A stretch of DNA of 12,880 nt, from assembly GCA_003024985.2 (NCBI GenBank), contig PXIH01S0002886.1, one strand, 5' to 3'. Under the pieces are notes generated by a model, which was given only the letters and a program-made list of their open reading frames with translations, had not been told where the DNA came from and did no database searches. A program made the position numbers and the translations under genes. Positions 1-7,324 of this stretch are shown here, in pieces (positions within the stretch are counted from its first letter, which is position 1; each line of letters begins with the position of its first letter). The stretch is from Euperipatoides rowelli. Its lineage: Eukaryota > Onychophora > Udeonychophora > Euonychophora > Peripatopsidae.

Positions 1-1388
1 TTATTTAAAAAAAAATTAGATTAGGACTAGGGACAACCTCGCTGGACTATAGTTTGTTGTTGTCGTCATATTTGTATTTGTATTTAATCTATATAATTAT
101 CTCTTTGAATATACATGATTTGTCTTCCTATTCAGTTTCTTTTCAATATGGAAAGTAAAAAACAAGTTTGATATTGATAATATTAAGCTCAGACCTCTAT
201 AATATTTTTTGGCCCAATTGGATTATGATTTTTTAATGGATGATAAACTTTTGTCATATGAAATATTTAAATTAAAATGGTCTAATGATACTTATAATCA
301 AATACTGGTTTTAATGATTTAAAAAAGAATATAAATGGTTATTATTAGTTATTAGATTTGAATACTATTCATTTTTTCCTATTTTTTTTTTCTAATTGTT
401 GAAAGTCATTTATTCAGTGATTAATTTAAATCTTTAAAAATTTTTAAATAAATTTTGCTTTTTATTTATATGTGTGATACCCATATAGTAAATAATAATT
501 GTAAATTAGTAAAAGCAAATTCATTTTTATTATTGCTTTTTATTTTTTTTAACACACTATAAATTGATCTTTTAAAAAAATTGTTAAATTTTTTTTTTTT
601 TGTTTGCATTTTGATAAAATTTGTTTCATAAATATAATATCTTAAGGTGACAGAACATTTTGAAAAATATAGAGGTTATGATTGTTGTATAAAAATACTA
701 TGTGGTTTTAAAACAGTGTCTAATCAAGACACAAGTTGTGAAAATTGAAGTCTAAAGGGACATTTATTCATCCAGAAATGGCATTAAATTATTAATAAAT
801 CTTAATCTTTTATTATGTAGACATTATTGTTATTAATGCTGATAAAACGGTCAAAATTTCTTTTTTAATTTTGACTATATCGTAATAAATAACAGTGTTT
901 TAAAATATTAATAACAAATGCACATATTTCTTGCAAAATGTCATTTTAAAAAGTCTCTTGAGAATCAAATTCAGCATGAAATTAGCTAATATAATCAATC
1001 ATATAGCGTCCTAATGACTTTATTAGGGTGAATAACATGCTTCAATTACATAACAAATAATTGAATTGTATACTATTCTCTAACAGTTTTCTATTTACCA
1101 CTCCATAAACTACCTGATTTATTTAAAAAGACCAAAAATATTTGAATTACTAATAGAAGACGACCTATAGATGTTATTTTAACGCCATTTATAATTCACC
1201 AATTCATAGTACGGTAATAGATTATTGATATATAAATTATTAATAAACATTAAGAAGTAAATGATTGTTATTGACTTTTGATTGGTGACATTTCTACCAT
1301 AATTCAAGTTTTACATAGGCTATCCATGTTTTTTTTTCTATCTGTAATTTTAATCCAATGAAATAATGAAAGAATATACAGGAGCAGC
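1..1388. other. AT-rich gene-free stretch
   Basis: This stretch is extremely AT-rich with many A or T runs. I read both strands and saw no coding frame, tRNA-like box pair or transposon end that I could defend. The only local structure noted is a small perfect hairpin at 850-875, with arms GTCAAAATT and AATTTTGAC around an 8-base loop. A hairpin of this size is expected by chance in DNA of this composition. It is best read as intergenic or intronic DNA. Confidence 0.6.
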
Positions 1389-1888
1389 CAAGTATTAGTA
1401 GCAGTGTGTCTTCCCCCGATAGACAGTTGGTGTGTTGAAGCTAGCTTAGACCGGCTCAGTTTTGCACTTTTCCTCTTCGATCCCTTATTAAATTATCTTT
1501 CCAGCTACCACCATAATTTCGCTATTAATCTAGTTCTGATGTGTGTGTGAAGGCTGACACCAGGGACCGCCAGCTACTTCAAGAAATTAGAGATGCCACA
1601 ATTACAAGTTCTCACCAATAGAGTTAAAACTTGTTAATCGTTACTCCATGATAAATATTATTTTGACGGCATGATGACCAAAATAAATAGATCAATAGTT
1701 GGCATTTGAAAAAAATCGAAAGTGAATAATCATAATAATGATGTTAGATTAAAATTTCATCTACTTTGAAGGATTTAAGATAATAGTATTTTTTTNAAAA
1801 AAAAAAAACATTTATACAGCTGTTTTTCCATTTAGCTTATATAAATATAGAGTATAATATTAGATTACTATTTATATATTGGCACTGC
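1389..1888. other. Unassigned stretch with a GC-richer island at about 1380-1610
   Basis: About 230 bases (roughly 1380-1610) are clearly richer in G and C than the flanks, with clustered CAG/CTG and CCGG-type words, and then the sequence returns to AT-rich. No long open frame, no Pol III A/B box pair and no terminal repeats were seen. It could be a non-coding exon, a promoter or an old transposon piece; the sequence alone does not decide. An N at 1796 sits between a T run and an A run, which suggests a consensus or assembly problem there. Confidence 0.3.
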
Positions 1889-2142
1889 ATCTCTCCCTTC
1901 TTTCTCTTTCTCTTCCTTCTCACTCTCTCCCCCTACTCTCTCAAGCTTTACTCTCTCCCTTCTTTCTCTTCCTCTCTCCCCTTCTCTTTCCCTTCTTTAT
2001 CTCCTTTTCTCTTCATCTCTCACTCTCTCTCACTTCTATCTCTCTCTACTGTCTCTCCCTCTATCTCTTCTATATCTCTTCTCTTATCCCTCCCCTTTCC
2101 TCTATCTCTCTCCTTATATCTTGAATTATCTCTATCTCTACA
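1889..2142. repeat. Polypyrimidine (C/T) low-complexity tract
   Basis: About 250 bases on the plus strand are almost entirely C and T, an irregular mix of CT, CTT, CCCT and TATC words. The strand asymmetry is nearly complete until the ATCT-rich 3' end. The open frame across it encodes almost only Ser, Leu, Phe and Pro, as expected of a CT microsatellite, so it is not a gene. Long mirror-like homopurine/homopyrimidine tracts are known to be able to form triplex (H-DNA) structures; whether this one does is inference. Confidence 0.9.
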
Positions 2143-2236
2143 GATAGATAAAGCAAGTGATATTTTATATAAGAGGCATGCAGAGATCATCTCGTACCAT
2201 AAAGTATTTATCTCATTATGAAAAATAATTAAAAAA

Positions 2237-2590
2237 CATGTGACAAAATACAGGTGAACACATAAAGTTTTTATTATTTCTTAATATGTGCATGTTGGGT
2301 AATAACAGGTGAATTCTGGGTAACAAAGTATTTCCCTCATTACTTTTTAAATAAAACATTATAGGTAGCAGCGAATAGTTTGTGACAAAATGTATGTGAA
2401 TTCCTAAAGTTGGGTAACAATAGGTGCATGCTGGGTAGCAATAATTGCATGCTGGGTAACAAAGCTTTTCTTATTAAATTTCAAACAAACATTATAGGTA
2501 ACAGTGGACTGTTTGTGACAAATATAGTGAACTCATAAAGATTTTGTTTCTTAATAGTTGCATGCTGTGTAACAATAAGTGCATGCTGCT
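2237..2590 (+). repeat. Degenerate tandem repeat, about 135-140 bp unit (part 1)
   Basis: The word TGTGACAAA begins at 2239, 2381 and 2514, spacings of 142 and 133. Each copy then runs through GTGAA-CATAAAG, one or more TGCATGCTGGGTAACAATAG words, an AAAGC/AAAGT spacer and AACATTATAGGTAACAGTGGA before the next TGTGAC. Inside the unit the TGCATGCTGGGTAACAA word is itself repeated at about 21-23 bases, so this is a two-level repeat. The third copy is broken near 2590 by a SINE, and the array resumes after 3244. No coding potential was seen. Confidence 0.75.
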
Positions 2591-2661
2591 TACCCCGTCA
2601 GGGTAGTCGGGTGTATAAGGACTCCGCTCAGCGCTATGGAGCTAAGCTTGCTGCCAGTTTG

Positions 2662-2690
2662 AATCCGGGGGAACCTTCATTCCCCGGATT
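2662..2690 (+). other. GC-rich hairpin overlapping the B box of SINE 1
   Basis: AATCCGGGG(G)AA at 2662-2673 pairs with TTCCCCGGATT at 2680-2690, an 11-bp stem with one bulged G and a six-base loop. The 5' arm includes the 3' half of the B box. In the transcript this stem would compete with a tRNA-like T arm. It may be a remodelled acceptor/T-arm region or a family-specific structure. Confidence 0.6.
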
Positions 2691-2823
2691 AAATGAGTTC
2701 AAGTTGAAAAGTCTTTCCTCTCAAGTATAATACAAATGATTTTTCGTTGAATTGTTGTAAACACGTAAAGTGTAGTTAAGAGATATTCACATACTGTAAA
2801 TATATATTGTAAATAAATCCATT

Positions 2824-2843
2824 GTTTTGCCTTTGGGCAAAAC
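2824..2843 (+). other. 3' tail stem-loop of SINE 1
   Basis: GTTTTGCC and GGCAAAAC form a perfect 8-bp stem with a TTTG loop just before the A-rich end. The matching position in SINE 2 (3201-3220) also folds. In known LINE/SINE pairs, a shared 3' stem-loop is where the partner LINE reverse transcriptase recognises the RNA; that role here is inferred. Confidence 0.7.
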
Positions 2844-2872
2844 ATATTTTATAAAAAATAAAAATAAAATAC

Positions 2873-2883
2873 AAAGTCTAAAG
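2873..2883 (+). repeat. Target-site duplication of SINE 2, 5' copy
   Basis: AAAGTCTAAAG here is repeated exactly at 3234-3244. The match extends three more bases with one mismatch (AAA versus GAA). Confidence 0.85.
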
Positions 2884-3233
2884 AAAGGTACCATGGTCGA
2901 GAGGTTTCGTACCCGGCCACAATAGGCTTGTGCATATAAGGGGATCGTGTGTTCGATCCCTGGGCAACCCCGGTGCGTAAAATTGACAGAATTTTCTTCC
3001 ATCGTTTTAATGAACCGGGGATTTTTCTTATTCTTTGTAGATGTAATAATCGTAATTTTGAAGGAAAATGGATTTATGGTGTACGGATAAAGGAAATGGA
3101 TCTAGAATATGGCTGATGGACATGTGACTATCATCACTGTTTGTATCCGGTACAGAAGATTGTAACTGTGATACANTGTACATATTGTAAATAGTTGTTG
3201 GTTCTGCCGTTAGGCGAAACTTGTAATAAAAAA
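2884..3233 (+). mobile_element. SINE 2, tRNA-derived, with target-site duplication
   Basis: The A box TGGTCGAGAGG at 2894-2904 fits TRGYNNARNGG at every position. The B box core GTTCGATCC at 2951-2959 fits GWTCRANNC at every position. The 5' end therefore derives from a tRNA, with a leucine/serine-type look to the A box. A body of about 200 bases follows, then a 3' domain from 3177 with TGTACATATTGTAAATA, a stem-loop at 3201-3220 and an A-rich end. Flanking AAAGTCTAAAG copies at 2873-2883 and 3234-3244 mark a retrotransposition event. It landed directly behind the A-rich tail of SINE 1. An N at 3176 lies at the start of the shared domain. Confidence 0.85.
3201..3220 (+). other. 3' tail stem-loop of SINE 2
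   Basis: GTTCTGCC and GGCGAAAC pair over eight positions with one G-T wobble and one mismatch, around a GTTA loop. It is at the same place as the perfect stem in SINE 1 although loop and stem bases differ. Confidence 0.65.
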
Positions 3234-3244
3234 AAAGTCTAAAG
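3234..3244 (+). repeat. Target-site duplication of SINE 2, 3' copy
   Basis: Exact 11-bp match to 2873-2883. Confidence 0.85.
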
Positions 3245-3311
3245 GAACTTTAAGTACCAGTGAACTCAACAGTTTGTGACAAAATGTAGGTGACTAAGAT
3301 TTATTTTGTCC
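3245..3311 (+). repeat. Degenerate tandem repeat, resumed after the SINEs
   Basis: AAGTACCAGTGAACTCAACA followed by GTTTGTGACAAAATGTAGG (from 3272) matches the end of one unit and the start of the next in the array at 2237-2590. Removing both SINEs and one target-site copy leaves roughly one repeat unit between the TGTGAC words at 2514 and 3275, so the array was continuous before insertion. Confidence 0.65.
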
Positions 3312-4190
3312 ATCATGGTTACTGATCAAATGGTACATTGTTCAGGGGTTTCTTTACTATAAAGCAATGCTGTCTTTAGTATAGTTGTCAATCAAAGCAA
3401 CATTAATGTTCTAGTTAAGGGTATAACACACTCACCAATCTAACTAAGGTGGGAGATCTGTGGTGCAATTTGTGAATCTGTTGTATGAACCATTTTTAAA
3501 TGGAAATTTGATGTTTTAAGGGAATATGAAAGAAAAGGTTAGGATGTTAGTTTAAAGAGGTAAATTCAATGGTCAAGAAGATGAATGACACAAGGTTGAC
3601 CATGCTTGAACATCTTGAATGCTTAATGATAAAAAACACGGTATTAGGTCAATGCTTATATTAGGGCAGTGCATAAATTGTTGACAGGTACAAAAGCAAC
3701 CAGTCATGATTACAAAGATGCCACTATGTTAGAATTTAGACTAATTTCTCAATAGAGACTGACACTTACAAGAAAGGGAAATATTATGTGAAAAAATGGT
3801 TTAAAAAGTGCAACTCTTAAAACAAAGATTACAACCGATACATTGTAATGTGATGTAATGGTGCCGATCAGCCCAGTTTCAAAAGATGAGTAACATTATG
3901 TATTTATATTTGTAGATGATTACACATTGTACAAATACACATAGGCAACTTCATGAGACATAATAATGAAATGTTGTGATATATCAAGCATACATTGAGA
4001 GGCAACTGGAAGGAAAGATGAAAATGTGGATTGACATGAATGGTGATTTTGATAATTATTTAAACAAACAGGGACTAGTCAGGCAGTTCATCATACTGGG
4101 CAATCTCAACAGAATAAGGTGGCTGAGTGCATTAACCAAATACTTATGGATACACTACTGTCGTATTTCTACTGGCTAGGGTACATCTTT
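3312..4190 (+). pseudogene. Ty1/copia retrotransposon pol relic (protease to integrase)
   Basis: Several short peptides, spread over the three plus frames, follow the Ty1/copia pol order. A weak protease-like MVTDQMVH lies at 3315-3338. VNQSNINVLVKG at 3387-3422 and DLWCNL at 3455-3472 match the segment downstream of the protease. RLTMLEHLECLM at about 3593-3628 resembles the GAG-pre-integrase RLGHL region. In the integrase core, PISPVSKDE (3864-3890) precedes FIFVDDYT (3903-3926), with the first catalytic Asp. FMRHNNEML and then ERQLEGKMKMWIDMNGDF follow, covering the second Asp region, and NYLNKQGLV. HHTGQSQQNKVAECINQ (4088-4138), with QQN and VAE, covers the segment holding the third catalytic residue. 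Several frameshifts and stops show it is dead. Gag, reverse transcriptase, RNase H and LTRs were not found. The 5' end abuts the tandem repeat. Confidence 0.85.
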
Positions 4191-5472
4191 TGCTTGTTAC
4201 AAGTTGCTAATTCTATTACCATTGAGATACTTCACTATATTGATGCACAAGTGTAGATTTTGACCCTCTTTTAAAATAGTATATAGAATAACCTCAGGGA
4301 GTTTATACTAACGATATAGGTGTATGTCTGAGTGCTTTTAATTTTTATATGTAACTAAAAGGGAGACAATTTTATTAAGTGTGTGTGGGGTTTATGCAGT
4401 CTCAGTTTGTTGAGAAAATAGACCGTACCAATCATAACAAGTCCTATGATTTACTTTAGGAAATCACACAGGGGTTACGGTGGCTTGGTACGTATTGTCT
4501 ATCTACAAATTCCTCTGCCCCAACTGTAACTAATCCTATGATTTAAGTCTTAAGACCACACAGGTGTTACTGTCTCTGTTACTTCTGAATTTGCACTCAC
4601 TTCTTCAGCAAAAGTGATAGTGTGAATAGACAAGCGTCTTTAACTATATTTTGCAATGGGTAAGAAAAAGTTCATATTTTAGTTATTACTTTAAACCTAT
4701 CTAAACCTGACTAACAAATTTTAATGCATTAGATAGCTAACATTGCTTATGCAGGAATAGTAGTGGTATAAACATTGAAAAGAAAATACATTTAAACAGC
4801 CAATAAAAATATTATTTAGTGTCCTAAACAATTTATCTGAAAGGAAAATGACTTCAAAGAGAGCAGAACACAACTTGGTGGAAGCTTCACTCACTACTCG
4901 ATCAATTAGAGATTTTAATCTACCGATACCCACTTGTTCACGATTGTATGGATAAGGAATCTTAAATTTATTATAATAATCAAACAAACAAAATGCTGAA
5001 ATGAAAATTAATATTAATTGAAATTTCTGTTACTGAAATAAATATATATTTAATTATATTTTGTGTTGTAATTGTAACCTCAGTAAAGATATCGGAACTT
5101 TATGTTTATGCAAATGACATGTTCACAAGCGTTCATTGTTTAAGAATACAAATGACTAAAATAGTTATCTTTAGGGTTTTAAACATAATGTAACAACTTT
5201 GTTTTTGATAAAAAAAATGGTTTTGAAATAGTTGTACAATGTAATGAGCCCGGGGGCTTCTTATATAAACCTGGATAACACAAATTGAACAATAAAAAAA
5301 ATAACTATCATAATTTTAATGAAATATATTTGCTGGATTTAAAAAAAGGTTTTCTTGTTAGATATGATGAAAGAAAATGTTAGTGTTGAGTGGTTAAATA
5401 TGGAATGAAAATTATGAAAAAAAAAACCATTATTGAAATTGCTATGACTTTTAAAATATATGACAAAATATA
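4191..5472. other. Gene-free stretch downstream of the copia relic
   Basis: No reverse transcriptase or RNase H motif of the copia element could be traced beyond about 4190, so the relic appears truncated or decayed past recognition. The stretch contains a diverged direct repeat at 4432-4583 (listed separately). A minus-strand frame at 4721-4987 begins with a moderately charged segment (YPYNREQVGIGRLKSLIDRV) but becomes hydrophobic and AT-driven. I recognise no family in it and do not call it a gene. The rest is AT-rich with no structure I can support. Confidence 0.5.
4432..4583 (+). repeat. Two-copy diverged direct repeat, 92-bp period
   Basis: CCTATGATTTA begins at 4443 and again at 4535. 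In both copies it is followed at similar spacing by TTAGGAAATCACACAGGGGT or TTAAGACCACACAGGTGTTAC. Similarity covers about 60 bases per copy, separated by about 32 unrelated bases. It is probably an old local duplication or the remains of a longer tandem array. Confidence 0.6.
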
Positions 5473-5714
5473 TTAACCCTTTCCACTTCACATTAAAATC
5501 ACATTGATTGCATTCTTTTAAATCCCCTGATTTTAATTTTAGTTTTTTTTTAAAAAAAATCATTTGGTATGATTAAAAACAAATATATTTTAGTCCTTTT
5601 CAACATAAATTTTACTAATTTAAAGCATTTTTGAGGCTAATAATGATTGTTCAATTGTCAATTTGTAAAATGTTAATGTCTAACTATGTTCGACACTGGA
5701 GGGGAAAGGGTTAA
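5473..5714. mobile_element. piggyBac-like MITE with TTAA duplications
   Basis: The left end reads TTAA-CCCTTTCCACTTCAC (5473-5491). The right end, read on the minus strand, is TTAA-CCCTTTCCCCTCCAGTG. The inverted repeats share CCCTTTCC exactly, and most of the next six positions. Element length without the TTAA copies (5473-5476 and 5711-5714) is 234 bp. A TTAA target plus ends beginning CCC is the signature of the piggyBac superfamily. There is no coding capacity, so it would have been moved by a transposase supplied elsewhere. The inner sequence is AT-rich; open frames inside are chance. Confidence 0.75.
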
Positions 5715-6243
5715 TGATTATGTTTATATGTTATAAAAATTAATCTAAAAATATGAATAAACCTAAAAAAATTATTATTTTTATATGTTTTAAAAATTAN
5801 NGAAAAATTAAACCTGGTCTTTTCTGGACTTTTACATAAGTATATACATAAAAATTATACTTACAAAAATATAAAAATAATTGCTTGTCTGTTGAGGACA
5901 TCATTCGTAGAGGCAAATTAATATCGTAGCGAAGTGTAGCGAAAGCTAGGAACAAAAATTTGCGTGGAAATACCAGATCAACTTGTGGAAAGTTCATCTA
6001 TTTCTACTTTAATAGCAAAAGTCAATGTCCGATGCACAAATAGGAAATCACGAAGAATGGACAGAAGAACAGCGGTTAATATATTTCTTTTTGTAGAAAT
6101 GCAAACTGTGATAGTATGACTTTAGAAGCACATTCCTTCAACAATTTGAAGGAAAGAAGTAATGAAAAAGTAAAATATTTTGGTACTGCTTGAATTGATG
6201 TTGGCAACGGAGGAGCTTAGAAGATCTCATATTTACATTCTTA

Positions 6244-6717
6244 ATTGGAAAGATGCTGTGACTCTTGTGAGTCTTGCCTTGTGTCCGCCTCCGATGTTGT
6301 GATTGCTTCAGGGCTTTCTGGGACTAACACTGTGTTGTCTAACTATTCTTGATGTTTAGCATTTTGTTAATGAATGACATCTCTTAAGGCAACGGCTATG
6401 GCATTGACCACCATCACACTGTGTCTCTATGTATTTTCTTCGTTCATTTCTGTGGTAGAGTTTGTCGAGAAAACAAAACTGCAGAATTTACAAGTCTTTT
6501 TCTTGTAAACATCAGAGCAACTACGAACATGGGTTATATTGTCAAGTGATCTTCTTGTAAGGAAATGGGAGAGCAAGTGATTTTCACAGCTAAATTTATA
6601 CTATTTGGATTTGCATGAATAATCCTGATTTCAGTCCATTTTGAGAGATGATTTGTGCACAATAGCCAAGCAAGGTATAATCCAATTAGAGTGGAAGCAA
6701 ATGTTAGACTCCGCTGA
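6244..6717 (-). pseudogene. Decayed C2H2-type zinc-finger protein relic
   Basis: One minus-strand frame reads through finger-like units despite five in-frame stops (6631-6633, 6601-6603, 6427-6429, 6367-6369, 6343-6345). Going downstream it gives HKSSLKM (6637-6657). YKFSCENHLLSHFLTRRSLD follows (6541-6600), with its first Cys at 6586-6588. THVRSC follows (6517-6534). Then comes KTCKFCSFVFSTNSTTEM (from 6498), with a clean Cys-x2-Cys and x3-Phe spacing; the expected first His is Asn here. An acidic, Ser/Thr-rich tail (VPESPEAITTSEADTRQDSQ, about 6268-6327) ends at a stop at 6241-6243. Several zinc ligands are mutated. Cys-x2-Cys spacing, the KSSLKM helix word and the YKFSC linker-like word are typical of C2H2 fingers. 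It is no longer functional; whether it came from a host gene or a transposon gene is open. Confidence 0.55.
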
Positions 6718-6742
6718 GATTGTTCAAAATCCATTGTTCCAG

Positions 6743-6805
6743 GTTACAGATTTTGATGCAGAAGGTAACTTCTGGTGGAGGATCATGGTTGCGCCGATAG
6801 TCGAG
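6743..6805 (+). other. Possible internal exon, 63 bp, phase 0 (speculative)
   Basis: A 63-base open segment lies between CCATTGTTCCAG (acceptor-like) and GAG/GTGAGC (a good donor). It encodes 21 residues including DFDAEGNFWWRIMVAP, with codons less AT-biased than the surroundings. The polypyrimidine tract before the AG is weak. I recognise no protein family. It sits just upstream of the minus-strand zinc-finger relic, so it might equally be part of the same decayed element read on the wrong strand. Confidence 0.2.
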
Positions 6806-6981
6806 GTGAGCTTATCAATGCGTTAAAACATTTACAGTACGTATAAGCTGAACGCTGACAAGGCTAATACACAAAAATGAACTAAAATACAAATTTAAGC
6901 TTATGTCCAGAAAAAAACCTTTTGGTTATACAATAGTGTATAAAAACACACATAAATCCAGAAAAGACTCTTTATATCAGG

Positions 6982-7324
6982 TTAAACATTTAAATATAAA
7001 AATCCTATTTAAAATTCATAATACATAATGAATCTAGGTGTGTCTCTAAGCATACCATTCTTTGATGATCAGTTTCCCTACTTAGCAAAAAGATGTGTTC
7101 AGTAGTGAGCATAGAGAAATGAACGTAATTCTAGAGAGAATTAAGGTGAATTGGAGTACTGTAATAAAAGTGTTCGGTAGTTTACTTTCTACTCCCAAAG
7201 GTAACTGTCTCAAATGAGCCTATGGTGTCGGTTAAACAACTATGCTTAGAATAATATTTAAATTATTTTATTTAGAACCTTCAAATTTATTATTTTAATT
7301 TTTGCTGATGTAAAAGATTTGCTT
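6982..7324. other. Unassigned spacer
   Basis: The stretch is mixed AT-rich sequence with a slightly GC-richer part around 7040-7240. No coding frame, terminal repeats or RNA gene were seen. Confidence 0.4.

Larger units (their letters stand above)
2591..2872 (+). mobile_element. SINE 1, tRNA-derived head with 3' hairpin tail
   Basis: The 5' part contains Pol III-like internal promoter boxes: an A-box-like TAGTCGGGTGT near 2604-2614 and a B box AGTTTGAATCC at 2656-2666, one base off the core GWTCRANNC. A body of about 110 bases follows, then a 3' domain from about 2795 with TGTAAATATATATTGTAAATA, a perfect 8-bp stem-loop at 2824-2843 and an A-rich end (2851-2872). This order (tRNA head, body, tail, A-rich end) is the standard SINE layout. 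The 3' domain is shared with the next element. It interrupts the 135-140 bp tandem repeat. No clear target-site duplication was found, so its 5' limit is approximate. Confidence 0.7.
5813..6981. mobile_element. Segment bounded by an imperfect inverted repeat, possible degraded DNA transposon
   Basis: CCTGGTCTTTTCTGGAC at 5813-5829, followed by an ACATAAG-type word, is mirrored at 6943-6981, where the plus strand reads ACATAAATCCAGAAAAGAC and then, after about ten extra bases, CAGG. Outside both ends lie TTAA-containing words and similar TTTTTATAT stretches. The enclosed 1.17 kb is richer in G and C than its flanks and holds the zinc-finger relic and an exon-like segment. A second, weaker TTATGTCCAGAAAAAAACC copy at 6901 complicates the right end. 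N bases at 5800-5801 obscure the left flank. Class unknown: this may be a transposon that carries a gene fragment, or two unrelated insertions of one short element in opposite orientation. Confidence 0.45.

Noticed and set aside
850-875. Hairpin as a terminator or small RNA precursor
   Set aside because: The arms are nine AT-rich bases; such hairpins are expected by chance here.
1879-2124. Open frame of 81 codons rich in Ser and Leu
   Set aside because: It is only the translation of the C/T tract and has no start context or family.
2888-2975. A functional tRNA gene
   Set aside because: A and B boxes are present, but no consistent cloverleaf with paired acceptor stem was found, and the body, tail and target-site duplication show it is a SINE head.
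2787-3002. Minus-strand open frame across the SINE junction
   Set aside because: It spans the tail of SINE 1 and the tRNA-like head of SINE 2 in reverse, so it is a shadow of two mobile elements.
4191-4640. Reverse transcriptase and RNase H of the copia relic
   Set aside because: No YVDD-type or other reverse transcriptase motif could be traced in any plus frame.
4721-4987. Minus-strand open frame of 88 codons as a gene or exon
   Set aside because: The first half looks mildly coding-like, but there is no convincing splice donor, start context or known domain, and the second half is AT-driven.
6097-6193. Exon-like segment after TTTCTTTTTGTAG on the plus strand
   Set aside because: The acceptor looks good, but only 31 codons precede a stop, no family is recognised and the region lies in decayed repeat DNA.
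6534-6734. Minus-strand open frame of 66 codons
   Set aside because: It overlaps the zinc-finger relic in a different frame and carries no finger spacing; it is a shadow.
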